Shown one piece after another: positions 46,501 through 55,436 of a stretch of 64,000 nt of DNA. Numbering within the stretch: the first letter of the stretch is position 1; the number at the start of each line of letters is the position of its first letter. Source of the stretch: Amphibalanus amphitrite (Eukaryota > Arthropoda > Thecostraca > Balanomorpha > Balanidae); NCBI RefSeq assembly GCF_019059575.1, contig NW_024882739.1:124001-188000 (forward strand). Direction: 5' to 3'. A program made the translations under genes and the position numbers. The notes beneath the pieces are model-generated. The model was given only the letters and a program-made list of their open reading frames with translations. It was not told where the DNA came from and did no database searches.

Positions 46501-47630
46501 CCGGGGGCCGTCCCTGCTCGCGGAGGGTGGGGGTCAGCAATGGGTCTGAAGGGGCCAACAGAAATCAGTAGTGGTTGGGAATGATTTATGTTGTCCAAAT
46601 GAATCATATTGGCCCTACACCTGAAAGGCCAGAGAGGGTTAGTCTTATGTTGACGGGGATCCGGAGAAACTTTGAGGATCTGATAAGCCTAGAGGGATGA
46701 GGAAGGGTTTGGACTGCAGGGATGTGGAGTCGTGAAAAGTTCAGACGGCTCCGGCTCCGGAGCTCCGGAGAAAAAATCGACTCCAGCTCCGGCTCCGGCT
46801 CCGGGTGAAATGTCATGGCGGCTCCGGCTCCGGCTCCGACTCAGCACATCTCCTATGCGCAGGGATGCAGAGCGGTGGAAATTTCAGACAGCTCCGGCTC
46901 TGGCTTCGGAGAAAAAATCGGCTCCGGCTGCGGCTCCGATCAAAATGTGCCGGCTCCGACGGCTCCGGCTCCGGCTCCGCATCCCTGGTTTGGAGGCTTC
47001 AGTAGGATGGGTTTGAATGGATCAGCATCAGTCCGGATTTTGAGGGATTTCCTCTAGGGCCATGTTTAGAGAGATCAGGGGTTTGAGGGTTCAGGGGCTT
47101 ATTTAGGGATTATTTAAATATATGATTGCCAAAAGATGATAGAAAAAAACAAGATAAGTTGCTGGAATCGATGCAATTTATGAGGATAGGGTTGTACATC
47201 AGTGTTGTTAGGTAAGAAAGGGTACCCAGGGATGTCAGTAACTACAGCAAGGATGGGAGTGTTCTGACAATATGAAGCATAAAGGTAGCCAAAATACTGG
47301 GGCAGAGAAGAAGTCAAGGAGAGAAAAATCAGGAGTAGTGGGCCAGGGAACTGTTATGGGGTTAGTCAGGTAGGAAGGTGGCAATTATGTAAGGTTGAAT
47401 GTGGGAATTACCAAAACATCATTTTTTCTATTAAGTCCATTACTGAAGTTTGCATATCCACATGCATGCATGCATGGGGAAATATGAATAAATACACCAC
47501 TTGTTGATAGACGCATCAATGACGGATCACTATTCAATAATGAAAGACAAATTTTGCTGTCGTCAAGTTACTTTACATGAATAACAGCAGATATAGGTAC
47601 TCACCCAATGTTTAGAGCATATTCTGCCAT
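40518..47630 (-). CDS. TMEM11: TMEM11, mitochondrial membrane protein (five exons, complete)
   Basis: The exons are 47630-47605, 46513-46358, 45973-45906, 45722-45581 and 40653-40518. All are in phase with GT-AG sites and give 175 residues (the human protein is 192). It opens MAEYALNIGD. Conserved runs are IIRELYQGNQDQERFEVELE, IIIEPARLGDETARWINVGN, FLHKTAVLSG, YTISWQFDPCCKYQVEHDAS and LPLHSLSSGSPVVLVRRDD. Two membrane segments fit HKTAVLSGMGAVLSGAIW and VSVPCAGLSLFCTALYTIS. TMEM11 (PMI in flies) shapes mitochondrial cristae. The start exon seems to begin at an acceptor (47683), so an untranslated exon probably lies further right. Intron 4 is 4927 bases and consists largely of a BEL/Pao retrotransposon inserted in the opposite direction. 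The rest of the gene shows no damage. Confidence 0.96.
40850..41088 (+). repeat. 5' LTR of BEL/Pao element
   Basis: 239 bases starting TGTTGTG and ending CACAACA. By eye it is identical to the 3' LTR at 45221-45459. It is preceded by AATAC, which recurs (allowing one shared A) after the 3' LTR as a 4-5 base target duplication. Confidence 0.95.
41091..41108 (+). other. Primer-binding site
   Basis: TGGTGACCGTGACAGG begins two bases after the 5' LTR, as expected for a site paired with the CCA end of a tRNA. The tRNA species was not determined. Confidence 0.6.
41128..45156 (+). CDS. BEL/Pao gag-pol polyprotein with the integrase core deleted
   Basis: One open frame of 1342 residues. An upstream Met at 41071 lies inside the LTR, so the Met at 41128 is the likelier start. 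Order: a charged Glu/Arg/Lys coiled coil (about 35-90); gag; three Cys/His clusters (about 297-385: CLFC, CFWC..H..C, CERC..H..C); aspartic protease (DTG at 427-429); reverse transcriptase (YCDD at 837-840); RNase H (FCDASKDA, Asp near 1008; TDSS near 1082); and NPADLPSRG. Here the family normally continues with an HHCC finger and two integrase Asp residues. Instead the chain passes within about 15 residues to WKFNVPRAPWWGGFFERM, the stretch around the third catalytic acidic residue, then the usual C-terminal part. The frame is kept across the gap. Such a copy could move only with integrase from elsewhere. Confidence 0.93.
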   Translation: MEAYIEVAARHGLTGEAALTFACKQLEREERRLEREREKEKEEREKEREREKEEREEKAKERDREEREKERKHELELARLRAPSETSADTERPRRGTVTGPKMPTFDEEKDKMDAYIKRFERHARLNDWPEHQWAGHLSALLTGKALETYSRLSEEQAERYEDLKAALLERYGLTSEGYRLKLRNILPETDESPSQFLSRLESYLARWIELSGTDASYEGLFDLIVTEQFLESCPDSLEVYLKEKGCKVSADLVEHAAQYLVAHGKTLESMLRRSVGKNIASATALATSSGSLGQTCLFCEYQHATSKCRKAKHMTITDRRDRLIRAGACFWCLEPRHRAAECPANRPRCERCSGPHHSLLCERSASRTVNTAQLETSATEPSSNPTVIAASASGASAGGNGVILMQTARVYAMGEADRKVVRVMLDTGSNQSFVTSAVADQLHCQQLALDDMNVQSFGGGQTKQKMRKVQISLKGLCDGTPPLAITAYVVPTICSSPPRAEPAIRRHAHLKGLQLAEPVTLEGEDHTISVLIGQDYMREVIDGRMKIGTAGPIALGSRFGWIISGPSGSGKATQAATSNFIRAEKAEDLLQDLWSLEKVGISTEEADGGKDRIRCDDEVKRSFEETLERLPNGRYQVCWPWKEGMRASVPTNEILASTRLNACERSLKKKGRLNEYDNAIQNYLDDDHAEKAPTVPDGPVHILAHQAVYKKSKVRVVFDAAAGQPSALNDHINAGPNLIADLTGLLIRFRFRRVGLVADLEKAFLQVALHPAERDVTRFLWRERATDPVPTTYRMTRVIFGVNASPFLLQATIRHHLKLYEQSDPELVTLLKRDIYCDDLITSVDTEEEAEEVKARTQYIFLDAGMVMTKWDRSASGETAERNIGDCGETDRKVLGVTWQPASDVLEMCTRTLAEYAAALPETKRTILKIAAAFYDPLGLMAAFSVRVKMLLRALWRQGLDWDEPITSESRFQWRKWLAELTQFVAFRVPRFYGRHDEVFQLHVFCDASKDALAAVVYIRSSTDAPVQETALVICKTRLAPSQGLSIPRLELTAALIGARLLTFVKKHLPIAPSAEFLWTDSSVTLHWIRSNALRWGTYVRNRVHEIQALTSPDAWRHCPGVDNPADLPSRGAASRLTHLGVTWKFNVPRAPWWGGFFERMVRTTKDALRKTLYKSLMTFSELQTVLCRIESVINARPLSPLTEDINDVRTLSPDDFLRDTSHESAERAATDHPETDGEPGRSLGARWRYRRQVLQHLWQRWAREYVRELRVPRREPNDQPKVGDMVLIGDNTKTSPALWQMGKITQLHQGRDGLTRSATVRTAGGELARPVQRLYPLEAT
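45208..45220 (+). other. Polypurine tract
   Basis: GCGGGGGGAGGA lies immediately before the 3' LTR, the usual place of the plus-strand primer. Confidence 0.75.
45221..45459 (+). repeat. 3' LTR of BEL/Pao element
   Basis: 239 bases, apparently identical to the 5' LTR. It includes a short ATTAG tandem (GATTAGATTAGATTAGATT). Identity implies recent insertion or gene conversion. Confidence 0.95.
46717..46987. mobile_element. hAT-like miniature element (CAGGGATG ends) in TMEM11 intron 1
   Basis: The ends are CAGGGATGTGGAG and, inward from the right, CAGGGATGCGGAG. The flanks GTTTGGAC (46707-46714) and GTTTGGAG (46988-46995) match in seven of eight bases; two extra bases on the left blur the boundary. 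The inside is filled with GGCTCCGGCTCC hexamers. A truncated relative runs off the right edge at 63872-64000. Confidence 0.72.
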
Positions 47631-47989
47631 CGTAGAGACTTAAAGTCAGTTTGACCCTTCCAGGATATTGAAGGTAGGTTAACCTGCGGACAAAAATAAA
47701 ATAAATTGCCCTATTTGGTCACTAATACATTCACAAACTACTATGCTGTTTGAAGCGACAGTGAAATATGCAACTGTGGCTAAACAAAGTCCACAATATG
47801 TCTTATAGTTATTTGTCCACTTCCATGTTGGTCAAAACCCGCAAACGGCGGAAAAAAAGCACAATAAAATGCCATTTATCATACAAAAAATATTTCTGGA
47901 CCGGTGCTTCCTCTACAACTTCATACATTATGTAGTAAACGTATCCTGATCCCATCGTATTATATCGTAGTAATGATGTTAAAATAAAA

Positions 47990-48330
47990 TAATTCCCTAA
48001 AGTACACTTACTCATGTTTTTATCAATTTTTGTACATTTTTTTGTAAATGATTTTGATAGATTTTGATAGCTAAAAAGATATTAAGACATAAATTTTAAC
48101 AATATAAAAGGAAATCTTATTAATACGTCATCAAATTTCATGTCAAAAGAGCGTAGGCTAGCGCTATGAATGTAGCAATAGCGCCAAATCGTTAATTGCG
48201 TTTATCAACACAGGCCACAGGGGATGCGCGTATAGTTACATCATATTCACATTCAGATTCACATTCAGATTCGTTCCGAATATCGATCATTTTCATCGAT
48301 ATTCAGATTCGTCCCGAATATCGATCATTT
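47990..48330. other. Upstream region of TMEM11
   Basis: AT-rich up to about 48130, then TAGCGCTATGAATGTAGCAATAGCGCC. It is the likely zone of the untranslated first exon of TMEM11, but no donor or start could be fixed. Confidence 0.3.
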
Positions 48331-48640
48331 TCATCGATATTCGCGGCGCGCATGCGCACTGCCAATATCGATGACCTTGAATGCACATTCACATTCGTTC
48401 CGAATATCGATCAGTTTCATCGACATTCACATTGGCGGCGCGCATGCGCACTGCGAATATCGATGACCTTGAATGCACATTCACATTCGCGTTCCGAATA
48501 TCGATCAGTTTGATCGACATTCAGGTTGGCGGCGCGCATGCGCGCTGCGAATATCGATGACCTTGAATGCACATTCACATTCGCTGCGCGCATGCGCACT
48601 GCGAATATCGATGACCTTGAGTGCACATTCAGATTCAGTG
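48330..48640. promoter_or_regulatory. Four-unit array with NRF-1-like palindromes upstream of TMEM11
   Basis: GCGCATGCGC occurs at 48348-48357, 48440-48449, 48534-48543 and 48588-48597. Each is followed by a phrase like ACTGCGAATATCGATGACC. The units also carry CGAATATCGATCA and ATCGATATTCG, close to the DREF half-site. GCGCATGCGC is the consensus core of NRF-1, a regulator of nuclear genes for mitochondrial proteins. The link to TMEM11, whose start codon lies about 720 bases away, is inference. Confidence 0.6.
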
Positions 48641-49540
48641 GAGGGGGGAGGAGGGGGGGGGGGTATCAATTCCCGCGGCATAGGCGGCGGAACGGGGAGG
48701 GCACCGGGAGTTTCTTACATGCGCAGAGGCGTTTCCAGAGCCTAGTTCTTGGAGGCACTTTTCGCCAGACTTCGACTTTTCCGATATTTACCGGTAGAGA
48801 ACGTTTTTAGCCGCGCGTTAGCAATGGTATTTTGCGGCACAATTCTGTTCTCAATTTGAAATCCTTTGTATGTCTTCTAAACTACAAATGCATTCAAGCG
48901 ATGACGTTTGATTTTGTTTGTTAATTTTTGTGGTAGGTAAATCAGGAGCTGCGTGCGGCCGCGAAACAGCTCGTTTTGTGTGCCTCCAGCACCTCGGTAC
49001 ATCTGGCTTCAATCAAAAGAAAGGAACTGCAACATAGTTACATATATTGTATTTATCATAGCACCGGACACAGCCGGCCAACAGGCGCGAGCAGCACACG
49101 CTCCCTAGCAACTTAATACTGGGTCAGCGGCGACAGAGCCGGCCGTGAGATCACGCAGCGTCGCCAGCCGCGCCAGGAACTCAACAGAACAGTGTACGGG
49201 GCCAGCAGCAGCCGCTCCGCCCCGCCCCGCCGCGCGGGTCGCAACTGTCCCACCCCGTGAGCACGTGGGGGCCTCCTCTGACGCCGCAGGGAACACACGA
49301 TCCCTCCAAGACACAGGTGCAGACAGGCACTGGGGTATCCGCACGCTGTCCATGTGGACTCGAACGGGCATCCAAACTGGAGGTCCAGGCCGACCGACTC
49401 CAATCGCCCTGGCGACTACACGCGACATTGGATCCTGCCCGCCGCGCCGGTAGATGTTAGCAGCGGGCAGACTCCACCGCGCAACCCACTCTGTAGCCCA
49501 GGGGGCCCGGGGTTCGCCCCATGATCGGAGCACGCCGCCG
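48640..49540. other. Spacer between TMEM11 and the GRB-like gene
   Basis: A G run lies at 48650-48663. GGCGGCGGAACGGGGAGGGCACCGG here recurs from 25718. A 142-codon minus frame (49533-49105) has no recognisable domain and could be part of the 3' UTR of the GRB-like gene. Confidence 0.35.
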
Positions 49541-49795
49541 TCACGAACTACAGCCGCGCGCTTCCGCCGCCGGAGGCGCTGGCGGCGGTGCGGCAGCCGT
49601 TAGAAGCTCTGCGCGACGTGACGGAGCGCCGATGACGACGACGGCGCGGTGTGCGTGATGAAGCAGATGAGACGGGTGGGCACTGGGCAGCACTCCGGCG
49701 TTCAGCTGGTAAAACTCCACCAGCTGGATGACGTCGTACAAGCGAGTCTTACCGCCGTCCAGCACCGTGACCGGCGGCTGACTGGTGTCCTTTAC
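49541..49795 (-). CDS. GRB7/10/14-like adaptor, terminal SH2 exon
   Basis: Minus-strand exon after TCCCCTCCACAG. It reads VKDTSQPPVTVLDGGKTRLY and then DVIQLVEFYQLNAGVLP. DGG.TR..D.IQLVEFYQLN.GVLP is the end of the SH2 domain of GRB7, GRB10 and GRB14, adaptors that bind receptor tyrosine kinases. After VLP the frame continues with a Ser/His/Ala/Pro-rich tail of about 45 residues to a stop at 49541, in place of the short CKLKHYC-type ending of vertebrates. A one-base shift of frame would give a different tail, so the true end is uncertain. The BPS exon at 55291-55436 belongs to the same gene. Confidence 0.7.
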   Translation of the reverse strand, partial: VKDTSQPPVTVLDGGKTRLYDVIQLVEFYQLNAGVLPSAHPSHLLHHAHRAVVVIGAPSRRAELLTAAAPPPAPPAAEARGCSS

Positions 49796-50320
49796 CTGTG
49801 GAGGGGAGAAAATGGTCAACTGAGGTCGGTGGGCGACCAGCAGGGGGCCAATGAGATGGCCGGATCGACACCGGATTAATCTTTATGCACGTATGATCGC
49901 TACTAATGATAGCACGACCGGTAAGTCATCGTCCAGGGAAATCTAAGTCTAAATGTAGTACAAACTGTCGGAAGACAACGGCTAATCGTCGCGAATCCCA
50001 AACCGTTTCGCAATAATCCATGACCTACGCCAACAATTGGCAACAGAACTCGGCCAAAGTCTACTAATATCGAGCCAGCTGGCCTCTTCTCCTCCCTTCC
50101 AGAGCCTTCCTGGGCATTTCACAACTGCTACCCTACCAGCTGGATGCACGTTCGTCGCTCATTCATCATGTCTAGTTCATGAGCGTCAGTTTCTTTTGAA
50201 ATGTGAGCTGCCGACCAGCGTCCCAGATTAAACTTTGCATCTCGAATGGGCCGAGCGGGGAAAACAACCGCGGCTCTGAGAGGGTCCCGAAAGGCTAAGC
50301 GCTAGACGGGGCTAACTCAC

Positions 50321-50482
50321 CTGGAGAATAAAACGCCGGGACCAGAAAGCGGTCTCATTTCCAGCACTGGTGGGCAGCACTCTGGCGTTCAGCTGGTAAA
50401 ACTCCACCAGCTGGATGACGTCGTACAAGCGAGTCTTGCCGCCGTCCAGCACCGTGACCGGCGGCTGACTGGTGTCCTTTAC
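50321..50482 (-). CDS. GRB-like SH2 exon, duplicate 2
   Basis: 162 bases (54 codons, phase-neutral) between CCACAG and GTGAGT. Same SH2 end as 49541-49795, but after VLP it reads TSAGNETAFWSRRFILQ from sequence at the duplication junction. An intact donor follows. Whether it is spliced into mRNA is unknown. Confidence 0.5.
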
Positions 50483-51007
50483 CTGTGGAGGGGAGAAAAT
50501 GGTCAACTGAGGTCGGTGGGCGACCAGCAGGGGGCCAATGAGATGGCCGGATCGACACCGGATTAATCTTTATGCACGTATGATCGCTACTAATGATAGC
50601 ACGACCGGTAAGTCATCGTCCAGGGAAATCTAAGTCTAAATGTAGTACAAACTGTCGGAAGACAACGGCTAATCGTCGCGAATCCCAAACCGTTTCGCAA
50701 TAATCCATGACCTACGCCAACAATTGGCAACAGAACTCGGCCAAAGTCTACTAATATCGAGCCAGCTGGCCTCTTCTCCTCCCTTCCAGAGCCTTCCTGG
50801 GCATTTCACAACTGCTACCCTACCAGCTGGATGCACGTTCGTCGCTCATTCATCATGTCTAGTTCATGAGCGTCAGTTTCTTTTGAAATGTGAGCTGCCG
50901 ACCAGCGCCCCAGATTAAACTTTGCATCTCGAATGGGCCGAGCGGGGAAAACAACCGCGGCTCTGAGAGGGTCCCGAAAGGCTAAGCGCTAGACGGGGCT
51001 AACTCAC

Positions 51008-51169
51008 CTGGAGAATAAAACGCCGGGACCAGAAAGCGGTCTCATTTCCAGCACTGGTGGGCAGCACTCTGGCGTTCAGCTGGTAAAACTCCACCAGCTG
51101 GATGACGTCGTACAAGCGAGTCTTGCCGCCGTCCAGCACCGTGACCGGCGGCTGACTGGTGTCCTTTAC
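51008..51169 (-). CDS. GRB-like SH2 exon, duplicate 3
   Basis: Same 162 bases and splice sites as duplicate 2; the translation is identical by eye. Confidence 0.5.
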
Positions 51170-51698
51170 CTGTGGAGGGGAGAAAATGGTCAACTGAGGT
51201 CGGTGGGCGACCAGCAGGGGGCCAATGAGATGGCCGGATCGACACCGGATTAATCTTTATGCACGTATGATCGCTACTTATGATAGCACGACCGGTAAGT
51301 CATCGTCCAGGGAAATCTAAGTCTAAATGTAGTACAAACTGTCGGAAGACAACGGCTAATCGTCGCGAATCCCAAACCGTTTCGCAATAATCCATGACCT
51401 AGGTACGCCAACAATTGGCAACAGAACTGGGCCAAAGTCTACTAATATCGAGCCGGCTGGCCTCTTCTCCTCCCTTCCAGAGCCTTCCTGGGCATTTCAC
51501 AACTGCTACCCTACCAGCTGGATGCACGTTCGTCGCTCATTCATTATGTCTAGTTCATGAGCGTCAGTTTCTTCTGAAATGTGAGCTGCCGACCAGCGTC
51601 CCAGATTAAACTTTGCATCTCGAATGGGCCGAGCGGCGAAAACAACCGCGGCTCTGAGAGGGTCCCGAAAGGCTAAGCGCTAGACGGGGCTAACTCAC

Positions 51699-51860
51699 CT
51701 GGAGAATAAAACGCCGGGACCAGAAAGCGGCCTCATTTCCAGCACTGGTGGGCAGCACTCCGGCGTTCAGCTGGTAAAACTCCACCAGCTGGATGACGTC
51801 GTACAAGCGAGTCTTGCCGCCGTCCAGCACCGTGACCGGCGGCTGACTGGTGTCCTTTAC
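51699..51860 (-). CDS. GRB-like SH2 exon, duplicate 4
   Basis: As duplicates 2 and 3, but with GVLP instead of RVLP and one further change (NEA for NET). It is closer to the terminal exon in the G of GVLP, which helps order the duplications. Confidence 0.5.
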
Positions 51861-52440
51861 CTGTGGAGGGGAGAAAATGGTCAACTGAGGTCGGTGGGCG
51901 ACCAGCAGGGGGCCAATGAGATGGCCGGATCGACACCGGATTAATCTTTATGCACGTATGATCGCTACTTATGATAGCACGACCGGTAAGTCATCGTCCA
52001 GGGAAATCTAAGTCTAAATGTAGAACAAACTGTCGGAAGACAACGGCTAATCGTCGCGAATCCCAAACCGTTTCGCAATAATCCATGACCTACGCCAACA
52101 ATTGGCAACAGAACTCGGCCAAAGTCTACTAATATCGAGCCAGCTGGCCTCTTCTCCTCCCTTCCAGAGCCTTCCTGGGCATGGGCGTCACCACCACTAG
52201 GGACACTAGGGACATTGTCCCTAGAAGTTTTGAAATCATCGAAAACTACTAGGGATTGTCCTTAGAAGTTTTTGGAGCTCCCTTTACTGGGGACACGCAA
52301 AGAACCCGGGACACAATAATGACGCAACTTGCTCAGCTCTCCAAACACATGTGTTTTGCGTTGCGAACGGTCGCGTCAACATCGCCACGATAAATAAAAA
52401 GGCCCACGAGCGGTGTGCCTCCTCACAGATGTGACGGTGT

Positions 52441-52740
52441 CCTCCGGCCTCCAGGCACGTGCGTGTGGTCGCCGTAAAGCTGGATACGGCAGGCCGGCAC
52501 TCGTCCGAGAAATTGGTCGAGTTTGTTTCCCAGTCACCCGAGGAGACACCCGAGCCGATTCTGGAGGTGCCCAGCGTGATTGCTCAAACGAACTCGGCTG
52601 GTTACATACAGGTCCAGCTTATAAACCCGACCGATGACGATATGCAACTGCCCGCCGGTTACGAGCTGGGGCAGACCCAGCTGTATGAGGGGCTGGTCGC
52701 CAAAGTGCGCGTGGACCCGGCGGGAGGTCAGGATCAGGGC
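52441..52740 (+). pseudogene. Retroelement polyprotein fragment
   Basis: An open frame reads VIAQTNSAGYIQVQLINPTD and then DDMQLPAGYELGQTQLYEG. The pattern V.V.L.NPT...LP.GY.LG resembles the region between protease and RT of Ty3/Gypsy-like elements. No catalytic motif is present, so it is a fragment captured in the insertion. Family assignment is tentative. Confidence 0.4.
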
Positions 52741-53009
52741 AGTACTGGGCCGCCGCTCTGGGCCGGCCGCTGGTCAAGCCAACATTTCCTAAATCAATTC
52801 CCTCTGGAACATCGGAGTGGGGATCGGAGACGGCGGGTAGAGGGGGGAGGCATCAGGGCCATGCCCCCCGCCCAAAGGGAAAATCAGGGGTCATCATATA
52901 ATTTGCCCCCCCCCCCAAAAAAAAACAAGCGATGGGGCCCCGGCCCTTATTCGATTGTCACTAGGCTCAAGAAACCCACATCAGCTATTGACAGCTCCAT
53001 ACCGGTCTT

Positions 53010-53560
53010 TTAGGGCCCTACACTGACCTCTGAGGGCCCTTCCATGGTGGTCAAGTGCCCACACTGACCGTGGAGGACCCGCATTGACCTCTGAGGGCCC
53101 TCCGCTGGCCTTTAAGGGCCCCTAAACCGGCCTCAGGGGCCCATCCGGCGTCTGAGGGCCTCACATCGGCCTCTGGCGGCAGTTCTGTCTCTGGGGTACG
53201 AAGACTAACCTTTACGTGTCCCTGAGGGCCCTGTACTGGATTTTGAAGACCCGATGCCGGCCTCTAAGGCCGCATCGTCCTCTGAGGGCCAATCTTGGCT
53301 TTTGAGGGCACTCTGCTTGTCTCTGGTCCAACTCTGGGGTCTCGCTGGCCCATGCCGGTCTTTTAGGAACCCACACTGACCTATGAGGCCCCATGCTGGC
53401 CTGTAAGGGCCAATTATATTAGCCTCTGAGGGTTTCGCACTGGATTCGGAAGATCCGATGCCGGACCTTTCATGGCCTGCATTGGCCTCTGGGGGACCAT
53501 TTTGGGCTCTGAGGGCCCTCTGCTGGCCTCTGGGGTCCAACAGGTTTGCATAGGCAGAAT
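53010..53560. repeat. CTGAGGGCCCT tandem array, inverted relative to 28620-29610
   Basis: Units like GGCCTCTGAGGGCCCTxxxCTGG repeat about 15 times with drift. It is the reverse complement of the array in the hAT-like element of MCRIP intron 1. Confidence 0.8.
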
Positions 53561-54213
53561 GATGTGGGCACGCGTTTCCTGATTGAAGAATATGCCTACA
53601 TACTACCGCATAACTTATTCGTTTTTTCCCCAACTAAATATTAATTATTATCCCTCGTTTTTAAATTAGGCAGTGGCCGAAATCCAACAAGGAACGAAGA
53701 TTTGGGGGTAGGTGGGCATTGGCGACCAGACTCAAGGAAAGGTTTGTGGCGACGCCCTGGAAAAGTGTCCCTAGAAGTTCTGAAACCGTGGTGACGCCGC
53801 TGTATCCTGGGCATTTCACAACTGCTACCCTACCAGCTGGATGCACGTTCGTCGATCATTCATCATGTCTAGTTCATGAGCGTCAGTTTCTTTTGAAATG
53901 TGAGCTGCCGACCAGCGTCCCAGATTAAAGCAGCCTCGACACATCCCTTTGATGGCACCGTGATGACGTCGTTCGGCAGGCATGATACTAATTAACCATG
54001 GCGTGGTACAGTGCAACGACAAAATGATGAAGGGATGGCAATCTTCAACGAGGCTGACGCGTTATAGGAGGCCAGTTCCGGCAAACAGTGATAGATAACA
54101 TTTTAATGATAGAAGAAAGGCCCCAGCCAGGCGAGCTGCGTGCAACGGCACCAACTGAACGACCTGGAAAATTTACAGGAGACCAAAAACCGTTACTTCG
54201 GATTGTGACTTAG

Positions 54214-55103
54214 CCCCCGCATGTGTGCGGCGTTTGCCAGCGTAATGTGTACGGCGGGGGGGGGGGGGGGGTCCGTTGAACCCGCCTGCCGTTCGGCCCC
54301 TGATCGAGCTAGAGGTTCGCGGAAAAAACGAGCGTGTTGCCCGTGATGAGAGGAAGCCGATGATACCCAATTTTAAGGTCCTAGGTAATTGGTTGACCTT
54401 CCAGGTCAGGTCAATGGCCCAAAAGTCGAGAAAATCGGGACCTGTTAGAATTTCGTAAAGTGAAGCTGTTGTGGCTTTTTTTTTGGTGTGCTGATCACGA
54501 ATTTCATATTACTTTTGATTACAGATGATGTCTTCATGCATTTAGGCCAGGTCGGGTCAGGTCAGGTCAGGTCGACCAGTAGGCGTCCTGACGGCTATCC
54601 ATAGTAGGTGTCAACTACCACTGACGGCGTCGTAACATGTTACGAAGGCACTAAACTACTTCGCAAATGTTCAAATGGATGCTAAATTCGAAATCAGCCC
54701 GAAAACTACCCTTGAAACATGTAATATACGAAAAAGTGAACCGAGGTCATCTAAGGTCAATGACCTGACCTTCAGGTGACGTTGACACCCACCGTAATTC
54801 GTGGGACGAACATCATTTCACATGTTTCGACGTTTATAATCACAAAAAGACTGGAAACGCGCGGATAATGTGAGCTGACATACGCCAAATCGCGATTCCG
54901 GCCGAACATGGTCTCGAGAATCAGGTCACAGGTCAAAGGTCATTTCGGTCAGGGTCATGCAATTTTCAGGGTAACTGTAAAGTTGATCAACTCGAGGGTA
55001 CTGAAAGTTTTGTCGCGATCAGCCGCAGTTTGCGCGAGTTATTTGGGAACAAACCATGGAGGGGTCCATCCGACCCCTCCCCCGGCCCCTACACATGCGA
55101 GGG
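54214..55103. mobile_element. TTAA-type hairpin-ended element, copy E
   Basis: Flanks are TTAG (54210-54213) and TTAA (55104-55107). The ends are CCCCCGCATGTGTG and, inward from the right, CCCTCGCATGTGTAG. A long G run at about 54256-54271 and a GGAGGGGTCCATCCGACCCCTCCCC hairpin at 55059-55083 lie inside. The core has GGTCAGGTCAGGTCAGGTCGA-like repeats at about 54550. More diverged than A, B and D; 890 bases, non-coding. Confidence 0.75.
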
Positions 55104-55290
55104 TTAAGGTAGATTTTGTATCGATTACCAATGGTGGCACCTTGTTGTCGAAACGTCTAAAATACAAAAAGATTTAGATTTTAATTATCATTTTGGTTTG
55201 CAACCATTAGTCACCATATTTCATAAAATCACAGAGCAAAGCGACATCGGCATTCGCCCATCCCCCTCCGTCCGTCGTCAAAACACATAC

Positions 55291-55436
55291 CTTAGAGCCT
55301 CTTTAGCGGGTGTGTTCTCCTGGGATGGTGACTTTCTGCCAGCTCGATGGCCCTCAGCCCTGGCCTCGACTGGGTCGCTAAACACGCTGCCGCAGCTGCC
55401 GGTGAAATCCATGGCGACCAGAGAACGAAAACTTTG
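55291..55436 (-). CDS. GRB7/10/14-like adaptor, BPS-region exon
   Basis: Minus-strand exon of 146 bases between CCTCTGCAG and GTATGT. It reads QSFRSLVAMDFTGSCGSVFS, then DPVEARAEGHRAGRK. SLVAMDF.G..G.V..P.EA is the conserved block after the PH domain of GRB10/GRB14 (BPS region, a kinase-inhibitory segment). The first half of the SH2 domain should lie between here and 51860 but I could not find it. It may be lost, diverged or missing from the assembly. PH and RA exons presumably lie beyond the right edge, past the satellite. Confidence 0.72.

Larger units (their letters stand above)
49685..52182. repeat. 687-691 base tandem duplication of a GRB-like exon and intron
   Basis: The units are 49685-50371, 50372-51058, 51059-51749 and an incomplete fourth from 51750. 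A transposon at 52183-53804 interrupts the fourth, and its continuation is at 53815-53929. The units differ at only a few bases. Each contains the SH2 end exon plus downstream intron sequence, so the breakpoint falls inside the exon, just after the VLP codons. Confidence 0.93.
52183..53804. mobile_element. 1.6-kb insertion with 10-base target duplication (MULE-like)
   Basis: TCCTGGGCAT lies on both sides (52173-52182, 53805-53814). The ends share GGCGTCACCAC in inverted orientation, followed by CTAGGGACACT- and GTCCCTAGAAGTT-type repeats. A 9-11 base duplication suggests a Mutator-like element. It interrupts the fourth tandem unit. Inside are a retroelement-like frame (52459-52740) and a GGCCCT array. 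Confidence 0.75.

Noticed and set aside
49105-49533. 142-codon minus frame
   Set aside because: GC-rich, no domain, no splice support. Possibly UTR of the GRB-like gene.
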